Positions 46,610 through 54,401 of a stretch of DNA of 64,000 bases are shown in pieces. This DNA is from Planctomycetota bacterium. GTDB taxonomy: Bacteria; Planctomycetota; UBA1135; GCA-002686595. Positions within the stretch are counted from its first letter, which is position 1, and each line of letters opens with the position of its first letter. Location: the NCBI GenBank assembly GCA_020638875.1, contig JACKHS010000002.1, forward strand, positions 186,001 to 250,000. The letters run 5' to 3'. Below the pieces are notes generated by a model. The model did not search any database and was not told the DNA's origin. It saw only the letters and a list, made by a program, of their open reading frames with translations. The translations under genes were made by a program, and so were the position numbers.

Positions 46610-46632
46610 GGACCCCGAAACCGGCGCTCAGC

Positions 46633-46944
46633 TCACTCGCTGAGGGCCGACTCGCTCGAGCGCTCTTGCGACTCGCCCTGCGGGGCGCGACGCACGGCGC
46701 GACGGGCGCGGCGCGAGCGGTTGGGGCGGGCGTTGCGACCGCGGAAGTTCGGGTCGTTGCGGCGGGCGGCCTTCAGCACGGTGCGCAGGCGCTCGCGACG
46801 CTCACGGCGACGCTTGTCCGAGCGCTTCTCGTGCCAGGTGTGCTGCTTGAAGAGGCGGAAGATCCCGCTGTAGTTGCACTGGCGCTTGAAGCGGCGCAGC
46901 GCGGACTCGAGGGACTCGTTGGGGCGGACCTGGACCTTGATCAA
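46633..46944 (-). CDS. rpsU: 30S ribosomal protein S21 with an extended basic tail
   Basis: The conserved part starts IKVQVRPNESLESALRRFKR and continues QCNYSGIFRLFKQHTWHEKRSDKRRRERRER, the S21 pattern. No ATG lies near the homology start, but a TTG at 46942-46944 falls exactly before IKVQV, giving a 103-residue protein. Usual S21 is 55-70 residues; here about 40 extra residues rich in Arg, Ser and Glu follow. S21 sits near the 3' end of 16S rRNA and helps initiation. A ~150-base leader with a hairpin precedes it. The rare start codon may be part of autoregulation. Confidence 0.88.
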   Translation of the reverse strand: MIKVQVRPNESLESALRRFKRQCNYSGIFRLFKQHTWHEKRSDKRRRERRERLRTVLKAARRNDPNFRGRNARPNRSRRARRAVRRAPQGESQERSSESALSE

Positions 46945-46997
46945 AGCTCTGTTCTCTTGGGGCGGCCGATGCGGCTCGTGGACGTCGGTTCGGGGCT

Positions 46998-47020
46998 CCC
47001 CGCTCACGGAGCGAGCGGGG
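46998..47020 (-). promoter_or_regulatory. Hairpin in the rpsU leader
   Basis: CCCCGCTC (46998-47005) and GAGCGGGG (47013-47020) are perfect inverted repeats around a 7-base loop, about 55 bases before the TTG start on the minus strand. A TATCCT hexamer further upstream (47092-47097, minus) would put the transcription start near 47085 and this hairpin inside a ~140-base leader. Leader control of ribosomal proteins is common, but I do not recognise a known motif. Confidence 0.35.
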
Positions 47021-47025
47021 CCGTT

Positions 47026-47040
47026 ACCTCTTGCGAGGGC
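47026..47040 (+). repeat. 15-bp direct repeat, copy 1 (upstream of recD2)
   Basis: ACCTCTTGCGAGGGC is found here and again at 49527-49541. The unit contains the inverted repeat CCTC-TTGC-GAGG. The two copies flank the recD2 gene. Confidence 0.6.
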
Positions 47041-47163
47041 GCGAGGGGTCGCCGCGGGCACGAGTCCCGGGGCGGCGCGAAACGGGGCAAGAGGATAGCC
47101 GCGCAGCCCGAGGCCGGGAAGAGCCGGCTGGAATTCACCCGGGGCGGCTGCGAGGATGCGCCC

Positions 47164-49446
47164 GTGACCGGATCCCAGGCAGGCGCCGCGGGCGATCGCT
47201 CGGCGGCCGACGATCCGGCGGGCGGGAGCACCCTGCAGGGCACCGTCGAGCGCGTCACGTACAGCGACGACCGGACGCTCTACTCCGTCCTAAGGATCGC
47301 CCCCGAAGAGGGTTACGACGTGCCCGCGGGCGAGGCGCCGTTCCGCCCCAAGCGCTGCACCGCGGTCGGGCGGGTGGCCGACCCGGCCCCCGGGCTGCGC
47401 GTGCGCCTCGTCGGGCGCTGGGAGCAGCACCGCGACCACGGGCCGCAGTTCGCCTTCGACGCGCTGGAGGTGCTGCCGCCGGCCGACAGCGCCGGCGTGG
47501 TGAAGTACCTGGCCTCGAAGACCTTCCACGGCATCGGCGAGACGCTCGCCGCGCGCATCGTCGAGAAGCTCGGCGCGCGCACGCTCGAGGCCATCCGCGA
47601 CGACCCGGCGTGCCTCGAGGGCATCCGCGGGCTGCGGCCCGAGGTCGCGGCCGAGCTCGCCGAGCGCGTGGCGCTGGAGCTGGGCGCGCACCAGGCGCAC
47701 GCCTTCCTGCGCGGCCTCGACCTCGGCCCGTGGCAGGCCGCCGCGATCGTGCAGAAGCTCGGCGTGCACGCCGAGGACCTCGTGCGCCGCGACCCGTACC
47801 GGCTCGCCGGGGAGGTGCGCGGCATCGGCTTCGGCACCGCCGACCGCGTCGCGATGGCGCTGGGCCTGGAACGCGACGATCCGCGACGCGCGCGCGCCGG
47901 GCTGCTGCACGCGCTGCGCGAGGCGTCGGACGAAGGGCACACGCTGCTCCCGCGCGCGCGCCTCGTCGCGGCGGCGAGCGCGCTGCTCGGCGAGGCCATC
48001 GCGCCCGCCGCGCTGGCGGAGGCGCTCGACGCGCTCGAAGGACAGCGCGAGGTCGTCGTCGAGCCCGGCGCGGCGCGCGACGAGGACCGCGTGTACCTGC
48101 CGCAGCTCGCGCACTGCGAGGGCATGCTCGCGCGGCACCTCGCCGAGCTGCTGCGCGCCGGCCCGACGCGACCGCTCGCGACCCCGGAGGACCTCGCGCG
48201 CGCCGAGGCGCGCAGCGGCCTGACGCTGCACCCCGATCAACGCGGCGCGGTGCTGGGCCTGCTCGCGTCGCCGCTCGGCCTGCTGACCGGCGGCCCGGGC
48301 GTCGGCAAGACGACCATCGTGCGGCTGATCGTGCAGCTCGCCGAGGCGGCCGGCGCGGAGGTCGCGCTCGCCTCCCCCACCGGCCGCGCGGCGAAGCGGC
48401 TCGCGGAGGCGACCGGCCGCGAGGCGATGACGGTGCACCGCCTGCTGGGCTTCAACCCCAGCGAGGAAGGCCGCTTCGAGCACGACCGCGAGAACCCGCT
48501 CGACGTGGACCTGCTCGTCGTGGACGAGATCTCGATGCTCGACGTCACGCTCGCGCACCACCTGCTGAAGGCCGTGCGCGTGACGACGCGGCTCGTGCTC
48601 GTCGGCGACCCGAACCAGTTGCCCTCGGTCGGCCCGGGCAACGTGCTCGCCGACCTGCTCGCGTCGGGCGTCGTGCCGACGTTCCGGCTGCAGCGCATCT
48701 TCCGCCAGGAGCAGGGCAGCCGCATCGTCGAGAACGCGCACCGCCTGCTCGAGGGTCAGATGCCCGTGCTGCCCGAGCGCGGCGACACGCGCAGCGACTT
48801 CTACTTCTTCCCGGTCGACGAGGGTCCCGACGCCGCCGCCGCGCGCCTGCTCGAGGTCGTCACCGAGCGCATCGGCAAGACGTTCGGCTACGACTGGACG
48901 CGCGACGTGCAGGTCATCGCGCCGATGTACCGCGGCCCGTGCGGCGTCGACGCGCTCAACGAGGCGCTGCGCGAGGCGCAGGGCAGCGGTGGGCTCGAGA
49001 TCTCGCGCGGGGCGCGCACCTGGCGCACCGGCGACCGCGTGATCCACACGCGCAACGACTACGAGCGCGAGGTCTTCAACGGCGACATGGGCCGCATCGT
49101 GCGCGTCGACGCGCAGAGCGGCGTCGTCGTCGCCTTCCCCGAGCGCGAGGTGAGCTACACGCTGGCGGAGCTCTCCGACCTGCAGCCGGCCTTCGCGATC
49201 ACCGTACACCGCTCGCAGGGCGGCGAGTTCCCGGTCGTCGTCGTGCCGCTGGTGACGCAGCACGCGGTGATGCTCCAGCGCAACCTGCTGTACACGGCGA
49301 TCACGCGGGCCCGCGAACTCGTGGTGCTGGTCGGCTCGCGGCGCGCGCTGCAGCTGGCCGTCGACAACACCGACCAGAGCCGCCGCGAGAGCGGCCTCGA
49401 CGAGCGCCTGCGCGCGGCGCTCGAGCCGTACGACGAGGAGGCCTGA
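47164..49446 (+). CDS. recD2: RecD2-type ATP-dependent DNA helicase
   Basis: The 760-residue protein matches RecD2, the RecBC-independent 5'-3' helicase. The N-terminal ~340 residues contain an OB-like start and helix-hairpin-helix segments (HGIGETLAARIVEKLG and GEVRGIGFGTADRVA). The motor has Walker A GGPGVGKTT (Lys382), LASPTGRAAKRLAEATG, Walker B LLVVDEISMLD, LVGDPNQLPSVGPG and the C-terminal FAITVHRSQGGEFP and YTAITRARE. It starts with GTG at 47164, the only start near the homology. A strong terminator follows. Acts in DNA repair or replication-fork stability. Confidence 0.93.
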   Translation: MTGSQAGAAGDRSAADDPAGGSTLQGTVERVTYSDDRTLYSVLRIAPEEGYDVPAGEAPFRPKRCTAVGRVADPAPGLRVRLVGRWEQHRDHGPQFAFDALEVLPPADSAGVVKYLASKTFHGIGETLAARIVEKLGARTLEAIRDDPACLEGIRGLRPEVAAELAERVALELGAHQAHAFLRGLDLGPWQAAAIVQKLGVHAEDLVRRDPYRLAGEVRGIGFGTADRVAMALGLERDDPRRARAGLLHALREASDEGHTLLPRARLVAAASALLGEAIAPAALAEALDALEGQREVVVEPGAARDEDRVYLPQLAHCEGMLARHLAELLRAGPTRPLATPEDLARAEARSGLTLHPDQRGAVLGLLASPLGLLTGGPGVGKTTIVRLIVQLAEAAGAEVALASPTGRAAKRLAEATGREAMTVHRLLGFNPSEEGRFEHDRENPLDVDLLVVDEISMLDVTLAHHLLKAVRVTTRLVLVGDPNQLPSVGPGNVLADLLASGVVPTFRLQRIFRQEQGSRIVENAHRLLEGQMPVLPERGDTRSDFYFFPVDEGPDAAAARLLEVVTERIGKTFGYDWTRDVQVIAPMYRGPCGVDALNEALREAQGSGGLEISRGARTWRTGDRVIHTRNDYEREVFNGDMGRIVRVDAQSGVVVAFPEREVSYTLAELSDLQPAFAITVHRSQGGEFPVVVVPLVTQHAVMLQRNLLYTAITRARELVVLVGSRRALQLAVDNTDQSRRESGLDERLRAALEPYDEEA

Positions 49447-49474
49447 GCCGCGCACCCGCGCCGCACGTAGACGA

Positions 49475-49504
49475 CCGGGGCCCGCGGCGAACCGCGGGCC
49501 CCGG
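49475..49504 (+). terminator. Perfect 13-bp terminator hairpin after recD2
   Basis: CCGGGGCCCGCGG (49475-49487) and its exact complement (49492-49504) enclose the loop CGAA. CCTTCTT follows, the closest thing to a T-run at any terminator here. It lies 28 bases after the recD2 stop. Confidence 0.75.
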
Positions 49505-49526
49505 CCTTCTTGGCGTACGGATCTCG

Positions 49527-49541
49527 ACCTCTTGCGAGGGC
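49527..49541 (+). repeat. 15-bp direct repeat, copy 2 (downstream of recD2)
   Basis: Identical in sequence and orientation to 47026-47040. It sits between the recD2 terminator and the 3' end of rarA, in a 280-base region with no gene. Confidence 0.6.
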
Positions 49542-49726
49542 ACGATGGGCACCCGCGCCGGAGGATCGAGGCTGTTCGTATCGACGAACGAGCCCCTTCT
49601 AGAGGCTCGAAACGCGCGGAACAAGCGCTTTCCGCGCGGAATCCGCGGGGTTCGGCGCGCGGCGCGACGCGCAGCAGACCCCCGAGAACGGCCTCCAGGG
49701 CCCGAATGGCGCCCGACCTCGCGCCG

Positions 49727-51022
49727 CTACGCCCCGCCGGATCCGCGCGGCGGGGCCTTCTTGAAGTAGCGCCGCTGCGCCAGCGAAGGCGGCATGCACG
49801 TCATCTCGTCGCGCGCCGCGGGGTCGTCGTGCGCGTAGCGGTAGCCCTCGCCGTAGCCGGCCTCCTGCATCAGCGTCGTCGACGCGTTGCGCAGGTGCAG
49901 CGGCACGGGCTCCGCCGCGGTGCGGCGCACGTCCTCCTCGGCGCGGCCGAGGGCCACGTAGAGCGCGTTCGACTTGGGCGCGCGCGCCAGGTAGATCGCG
50001 GCCTGCACGAGCGCCAGCTTGCCCTCGGGATAGCCCAGGCGGTGGAAGGCGTCGGCCGCGTCGAGCGCCGCGCGCAACGCGAACGGATCGGCCAGCCCCA
50101 CGTCCTCGCTGGCCATGCGCACGAGGCGCCGCGCGATGTACCCGCCGTCCTCGCCGGCCTCCATCATGCGCGTGATCCAGTAGAGCGTCGCGTTCTCGTC
50201 CGAGTTGCGGATGCTCTTGTGCAGCGCCGAGATCAGGTTGTAGTGCTCCTCGCCGCTCTTGTCGTAGTGCAGCACCTTGCGCTGCAGCGCCTCGGCGACG
50301 AGCGCAGGCTCGAGCGCGCCGCCCTCGGGCAGCAGCGCCGCCGCGGTCTCGAGCGCGGTCAGCGCGCGCCGCGCGTCGCCGTCGCAGGCGTGCGCGATGA
50401 GCTTCAGCACCTCGTCCCCGGCCTCGAACGCGCGCCCCAGCCCGCGCTCCGCGTCCTCGAGCGCGCGCCGCAGGAGCGTCACGAGCTGGTCGACGCCGAG
50501 CGGCTCGAGGATCAGCGTCCGCACGCGCGACAGCAGCGCCGAGTTGACCTCGAACGAGGGGTTCTCGGTCGTCGCGCCGATCAAGAGGATGTCGCCGCGC
50601 TCGACGTACGGCAGGAAGGCGTCCTGCTGCGCCTTGTTGAAGCGGTGGATCTCGTCGACGAACAGCAGCGTGCGCCCGCCGTGCTTGGCGCGCCGCGCCT
50701 CGGCCTCGGCCATCACGACGCGGATCTCCTTCACGCCCGAGAGCACCGCCGAGAACGGCACGAAGCGCAGGCCGCTGCGCGCGGCGACGAGGCGCGCGAG
50801 CGTCGTCTTGCCGGTGCCCGGAGGCCCCCACAGGATCAAGCTCTGCGTCAGCTCGTGCTCGAGCAGCTTCGCGAGCACCTTGCCCGGTCCGAGCAGTTGC
50901 TCCTGCCCGACGTACTCGTCGAGCGTGCGCGGGCGCATGCGGTCGGCGAGCGGCGCGCCGGCCTGCACCTCGGCGAGCGGCGCGTGGACCTCGCTCGCGT
51001 CGCCGAACAGGTCACCGCTCAC
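49727..51022 (-). CDS. rarA: Replication-associated recombination protein A (RarA/MgsA AAA+ ATPase)
   Basis: The 431-residue clamp-loader-like ATPase has RMRPRTLDEYVGQEQLLGPG, Walker A WGPPGTGKTTLAR, Walker B LLFVDEIHRFNKAQQDAFLP, sensor ATTENPSFEVN and the C-terminal RarA domain with HYNLISALHKSIRNSDENA and YWITRMMEAGEDGGYIARRL. It acts at stalled forks with SSB. It starts at GTG 51022, overlapping the stop of the upstream methyltransferase (GTGA), so the two genes are coupled. A 9-bp inverted repeat (49731-49756) lies within its last codons. It converges with recD2. Confidence 0.94.
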   Translation of the reverse strand: MSGDLFGDASEVHAPLAEVQAGAPLADRMRPRTLDEYVGQEQLLGPGKVLAKLLEHELTQSLILWGPPGTGKTTLARLVAARSGLRFVPFSAVLSGVKEIRVVMAEAEARRAKHGGRTLLFVDEIHRFNKAQQDAFLPYVERGDILLIGATTENPSFEVNSALLSRVRTLILEPLGVDQLVTLLRRALEDAERGLGRAFEAGDEVLKLIAHACDGDARRALTALETAAALLPEGGALEPALVAEALQRKVLHYDKSGEEHYNLISALHKSIRNSDENATLYWITRMMEAGEDGGYIARRLVRMASEDVGLADPFALRAALDAADAFHRLGYPEGKLALVQAAIYLARAPKSNALYVALGRAEEDVRRTAAEPVPLHLRNASTTLMQEAGYGEGYRYAHDDPAARDEMTCMPPSLAQRRYFKKAPPRGSGGA

Positions 51023-51783
51023 GCGCCGCCTCCCGCCGCGAAGAGCAGCAGCGACGCGGCCACGGTGACGTTGAGCGACTCGACGTCGCCGTGCATGGGG
51101 ATCGTGACGTGCTCGAAGCGCGCCGTCACGTCGGGCAGCTCGCTGGTCTCGCCGCTGACCCACAGCGCGATCGGCCCGGACCAGTCGAAGCGATCCCAGC
51201 GCGCGCCGCCGCGCGTCGCCGCGCACACCTGGCGGTAGCCGCGCGCCGCGAGCGTGTCGGCGAGCGCAGCGGCCTCCGCCGCGGCGTGCACCGGCAGGCG
51301 CAGCAGGCTGCCCATCGAACCGCGCAGCGCCTTCGGGCCGAAAGGTCGCGCGCCACCCGCGAGGCACACCAGCGCACCGGCGCCGGCGGCCTCGGCCGAG
51401 CGCGCCAGCGCCCCGAGGTTGCCCGGGTCCTGCACGCCGGCGACGACGAGCACGAGGCGCGCGCCGCGCGGGTTCAGCGCGTCGAGCGTGCGCGTCTGCG
51501 GCGGGCGCGCGAGGGCGAGCACGCCGGGCGAGCTCTCCAGGGCGCTGGCGCGCGCGAGCAACTCGTCCGCGACGACGCGCAGCGGCGCGGCGAGATCGCC
51601 GAGCTCCGCGGCGCGCGACTCGGCCACGAGCGCGACCTCGAGCTCCACGCCCGCGCGCAGGGCGTCGCGCACCAGCCGCTCGCCCTCGAGCACGACGACG
51701 TCGCGCTCGCGCCCCGCCAGCGCCGCGCCGACGCGCTTGAGCAGCGCGTTCGTGCGCGAACGGATGACGGCGTCCTCGGTCAT
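51019..51783 (-). CDS. SpoU/TrmH-family RNA 2'-O-methyltransferase
   Basis: The 254-residue enzyme has an N-terminal substrate-binding domain (VVLEGERLVRDALRAG) and a C-terminal SPOUT trefoil knot: LVLVVAGVQDPGNLGALARSAEAAG, ALRGSMGSLLRLPV and VTIPMHGDVESLNVTVAASLLLF. In these motifs the Asn and Arg of DPGNLGALARS and the Ser-Leu-Asn-Val motif bind SAM and catalyse 2'-O-methylation of ribose in rRNA or tRNA. The target nucleotide is unknown. A TATAAC hexamer ends 7 bases before the ATG. It is the first gene of a two-gene unit with rarA. Confidence 0.93.
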   Translation of the reverse strand: MTEDAVIRSRTNALLKRVGAALAGRERDVVVLEGERLVRDALRAGVELEVALVAESRAAELGDLAAPLRVVADELLARASALESSPGVLALARPPQTRTLDALNPRGARLVLVVAGVQDPGNLGALARSAEAAGAGALVCLAGGARPFGPKALRGSMGSLLRLPVHAAAEAAALADTLAARGYRQVCAATRGGARWDRFDWSGPIALWVSGETSELPDVTARFEHVTIPMHGDVESLNVTVAASLLLFAAGGGA

Positions 51784-51790
51784 GCCGCTG

Positions 51791-51796
51791 GTTATA
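51791..51796 (-). promoter_or_regulatory. Candidate -10 element for the leaderless spoU-rarA transcript
   Basis: TATAAC on the minus strand, five of six consensus bases, ends 7 bases before the ATG at 51783. The best example of the set. Confidence 0.55.
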
Positions 51797-51869
51797 CCCG
51801 CTGCCGCGGCCCTCCGCGCGGCGCCGCGGAAGTCTCGAGTCCCCCGACGCGACGCGGCGCGCGCCGGGG

Positions 51870-51875
51870 TACAAC
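51870..51875 (+). promoter_or_regulatory. Candidate -10 element for a leaderless rsgA transcript
   Basis: TACAAC ends 7 bases before the ATG at 51883; the gap GCCCCCC has no ribosome-binding character. Confidence 0.5.
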
Positions 51876-51882
51876 GCCCCCC

Positions 51883-52842
51883 ATGAGCGACCTGGTCGAG
51901 GGGCGCGTCGTCAGGGTCGACGCCAAGGTCTGTCACGTCGAGCTCGGTGACGAGGTGCTGCTCGCCGCGCCGCGCGGCGCGCTGTTCGAGGGGCTCGCGG
52001 GCGTCAAGAACCCCATCGCGGTCGGCGATCAGGTGCGCCTCGACCCGCGCTCCGACCCGCTCGCGCTGGTCGAGGTGCTGCCGCGCCGCAACTGGCTCTC
52101 GCGCGTCGCCTCCTCGCACGACCCGCGCGAGCAGGTGCTCGCCGCGAACGTCGACCAGCTGCTCGTGTTCGCGTCGGTCGCGCACCCCAAGTTCTCGAGC
52201 AACCGCACCGACCGCATCCTCGCCGCGTGTCAGTGGCACGGCATCCCGGCGGTGCTGGTGTTGAACAAGATCGACCTCGACAAGAAGGGCCTGACGGCCG
52301 AGCTGCGCGCGACCTACGAGTCGGTGCCCGTGCCGATCCTCGAGACGTGCGCGGTCGACGGGCGCGGCCTCGACGAGCTGAAGGAGCTGCTGCGGGACAA
52401 GGTGACGGTGCTGTACGGCCCCTCGGGCGCGGGCAAGTCGACGACGCTCAACGCGATCCAGCCCGGCCTCGGCCTCAAGGTCGGCAAGATCAGCCGCCAC
52501 TGGGAGCAAGGCCGCCACACGACCACGCACTCGCGGCTGATCCCGCTCGAGCAAGGCGGCTGGGTGATCGACACGCCGGGCATCCGCGTGTTCCGGCTGC
52601 ACGGCGTGAAGAAGGACCAGATCCGCGACCTGTTCCCCGAATTCGTGCGCGTGCAGGGGCGCTGCAAGTACCCCAACTGCACGCACGATCACGAGCCCGA
52701 GTGCGCGGTGCTCGACGCGCTCGAGGAGGGCGCGATCGCGAACACCCGCTACATGAGCTACCTCGAGATGCTGGTGGAGGCCGCGCCCGACGACTTCGCC
52801 TACGACGACGAGGAGGACGAGGAGGATGACGCGCTCGAGTGA
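51883..52842 (+). CDS. rsgA: Ribosome biogenesis GTPase RsgA
   Basis: The 319-residue GTPase matures the 30S subunit. It has the family layout: an OB-fold N-terminus, a circularly permuted GTPase (VLNKIDLDKKG, the G4 motif, precedes G1 GPSGAGKST), DTPGIRVF as G3, and the C-terminal zinc knuckle CKYPNCTHDHEPEC. The zinc ligands CxxxxCxHxxxxxC are intact. The tail is very acidic (DDEEDEEDD). It overlaps the following lipoprotein gene by 17 bases, so they may be co-translated. Divergent from the SpoU gene with 99 bases between starts. Confidence 0.96.
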   Translation: MSDLVEGRVVRVDAKVCHVELGDEVLLAAPRGALFEGLAGVKNPIAVGDQVRLDPRSDPLALVEVLPRRNWLSRVASSHDPREQVLAANVDQLLVFASVAHPKFSSNRTDRILAACQWHGIPAVLVLNKIDLDKKGLTAELRATYESVPVPILETCAVDGRGLDELKELLRDKVTVLYGPSGAGKSTTLNAIQPGLGLKVGKISRHWEQGRHTTTHSRLIPLEQGGWVIDTPGIRVFRLHGVKKDQIRDLFPEFVRVQGRCKYPNCTHDHEPECAVLDALEEGAIANTRYMSYLEMLVEAAPDDFAYDDEEDEEDDALE

Positions 52843-54385
52843 GCTCGTCGCGTGGAGCGCCGCGCTCCTCCTGGCGGCGTGCGCGCGGCCGGCCGAGCCC
52901 GCAGCGCCGGCTCCTGCGGCGCGCAGCCTCGTGCTCGTCGTCGTCGACACGCTGCGCCGCGACCGCCTGGGCGCGTACGGCGACGCACGCGGCTTGACGC
53001 CGCGCCTGGACGCGCTCGCCGCGGAGAGCCTCGTGTTCACGGACGCGACGGCGCCGTCCTCGTGGACGAAGCCCTCGGTCGCCTCGCTGTTCACCGGCCT
53101 GTACCCCGCGCGCCACGGCGCACTCGGCAGCCGAGACCAGCGCCCCGCGTTGCAGGCGTTGCGCCCCGAGTTGTGGTCCTTCGCCGAGGAGCTGCAGCGC
53201 ACCGGGCTGCGCACGGCCGCCTTCGTCAACAACCCGCACCTCGACGCCACATGGGGCTTCGGCCGCGGCTTCGACGAGTTCGTGCAACCCGCCGGCGGCG
53301 CGCACGACCTGCTCGCCGCCGCAGCGCGCTGGGTCGAGGCGAGCCGCGAGCCCTACTTCGTCTACGTGCACCTGATCGAGCCGCACGCGCCCTACGAGCC
53401 GCCGCCCGATCTGCTCGCGCGCTTCGCCACCGCGGCGCCGGGCGTGGCGTCGCCCTTCACGAGCCTCGGCGACCCGATCGAGGTCGTGCTGTGGAGCCGC
53501 GCCTACGCGCGCTGGCAGCGCCGCGCCGACGGCGCGCCGTTCGACTTCGACGAGGCGCGCTTGCGGCCCGACCTGCTGAAGGACGAGCAACTCGCGGCGC
53601 TGCGCGCGCTCGACTCCTCGATCACGCGCGAGACGCTGCTCGCGCACCTCGACCTCGATCAGCGCGGCTTCGACGACCCCGAGCTGGTGCGCCGCCGCGA
53701 GCACCTCGCGAGTCGCTACGACGCCGAGGTCGCCTGGGTCGACCGCGAGGTCGGCGCGTTCGTGCAGCGCCTCGGCGCGGGCGGTCACCTGCGGGACGCG
53801 GCGCTGGTCGTCACGGCGGACCACGGCGAGGCGTTCCTCGAGCACGGCCTGTGGGGCCACCAGGGCGACCTGCACGCCGAGCAGGTCGACGTGCCGCTCC
53901 TGCTGCACGTGCGCGTCGACGGCGCGCCGCTGCGCGGCGAGGTCCACGGCGCGCTGAGCCTCGTCGACCTCGCGCCGACGCTCGCCGAGCTGCTCGGACG
54001 GCGTGCGCCGCAGGGGCTCGACGGACGCTCGCTGTGGCCGGCGCTCGCCGCGGGCGCGCGCGCGCTGCCCGAGCGCGCCGTGTTCGCCGATCTCCTGGTG
54101 CAGGACCGCGCCCACGCCGCGCTGCGCCGCGGCGACCTCAAGCTCGTGCTGACGCTGGACGACCGCACGCGCGAGCTGCGCGCGTACGACGTGGCACGCG
54201 ATCCGCGCGAGCTCGCGCCGCTCGACGTCGACGACCCCGCGCTGGCGCCGCTGCGTGCGGAGCTCGAGGCCCACCTGGCCGAGCGCGCGCGCCAGCTCGC
54301 GACGCTCGCGACCGCGGACGGCGCGCCGGCGGCGCCCGCGCACGACAAGGCGCTCGGCCGCCAGCTCGACGCGCTCGGCTACTGA
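52826..54385 (+). CDS. Sulfatase/alkaline-phosphatase-superfamily lipoprotein with Thr at the nucleophile position
   Basis: The 519-residue protein has a lipoprotein signal (LLLAAC, Cys19). It shows the sulfatase-superfamily fold: LVLVVVDTLRRDRLGAYG with the metal-binding Asp41, SSWTKPSVASLFTGLYP at the nucleophile site, EPHAPYEPP, and VVTADHGEAFLEHG with the second metal site. Type I sulfatases need C-x-P-S-R for formylglycine; here the motif is T-K-P-S-V (81-85), so formylglycine cannot form and Thr81 would be the nucleophile, as in phosphotransferase relatives. It is therefore more likely a phosphodiesterase or phosphoglycerol-type enzyme than a sulfatase. It overlaps rsgA by 17 bases. Confidence 0.87.
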   Translation: MTRSSELVAWSAALLLAACARPAEPAAPAPAARSLVLVVVDTLRRDRLGAYGDARGLTPRLDALAAESLVFTDATAPSSWTKPSVASLFTGLYPARHGALGSRDQRPALQALRPELWSFAEELQRTGLRTAAFVNNPHLDATWGFGRGFDEFVQPAGGAHDLLAAAARWVEASREPYFVYVHLIEPHAPYEPPPDLLARFATAAPGVASPFTSLGDPIEVVLWSRAYARWQRRADGAPFDFDEARLRPDLLKDEQLAALRALDSSITRETLLAHLDLDQRGFDDPELVRRREHLASRYDAEVAWVDREVGAFVQRLGAGGHLRDAALVVTADHGEAFLEHGLWGHQGDLHAEQVDVPLLLHVRVDGAPLRGEVHGALSLVDLAPTLAELLGRRAPQGLDGRSLWPALAAGARALPERAVFADLLVQDRAHAALRRGDLKLVLTLDDRTRELRAYDVARDPRELAPLDVDDPALAPLRAELEAHLAERARQLATLATADGAPAAPAHDKALGRQLDALGY

Positions 54386-54401
54386 ACGCGGCGCGCCGCG
54401 A

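Noticed and set aside
49731..49756. A 9-bp inverted repeat at the 3' end of rarA as a terminator
   Set aside because: It lies before the stop codon, inside the last codons that give a Pro/Arg/Gly-rich tail, and no T-run follows. GC-rich coding sequence explains it well enough.
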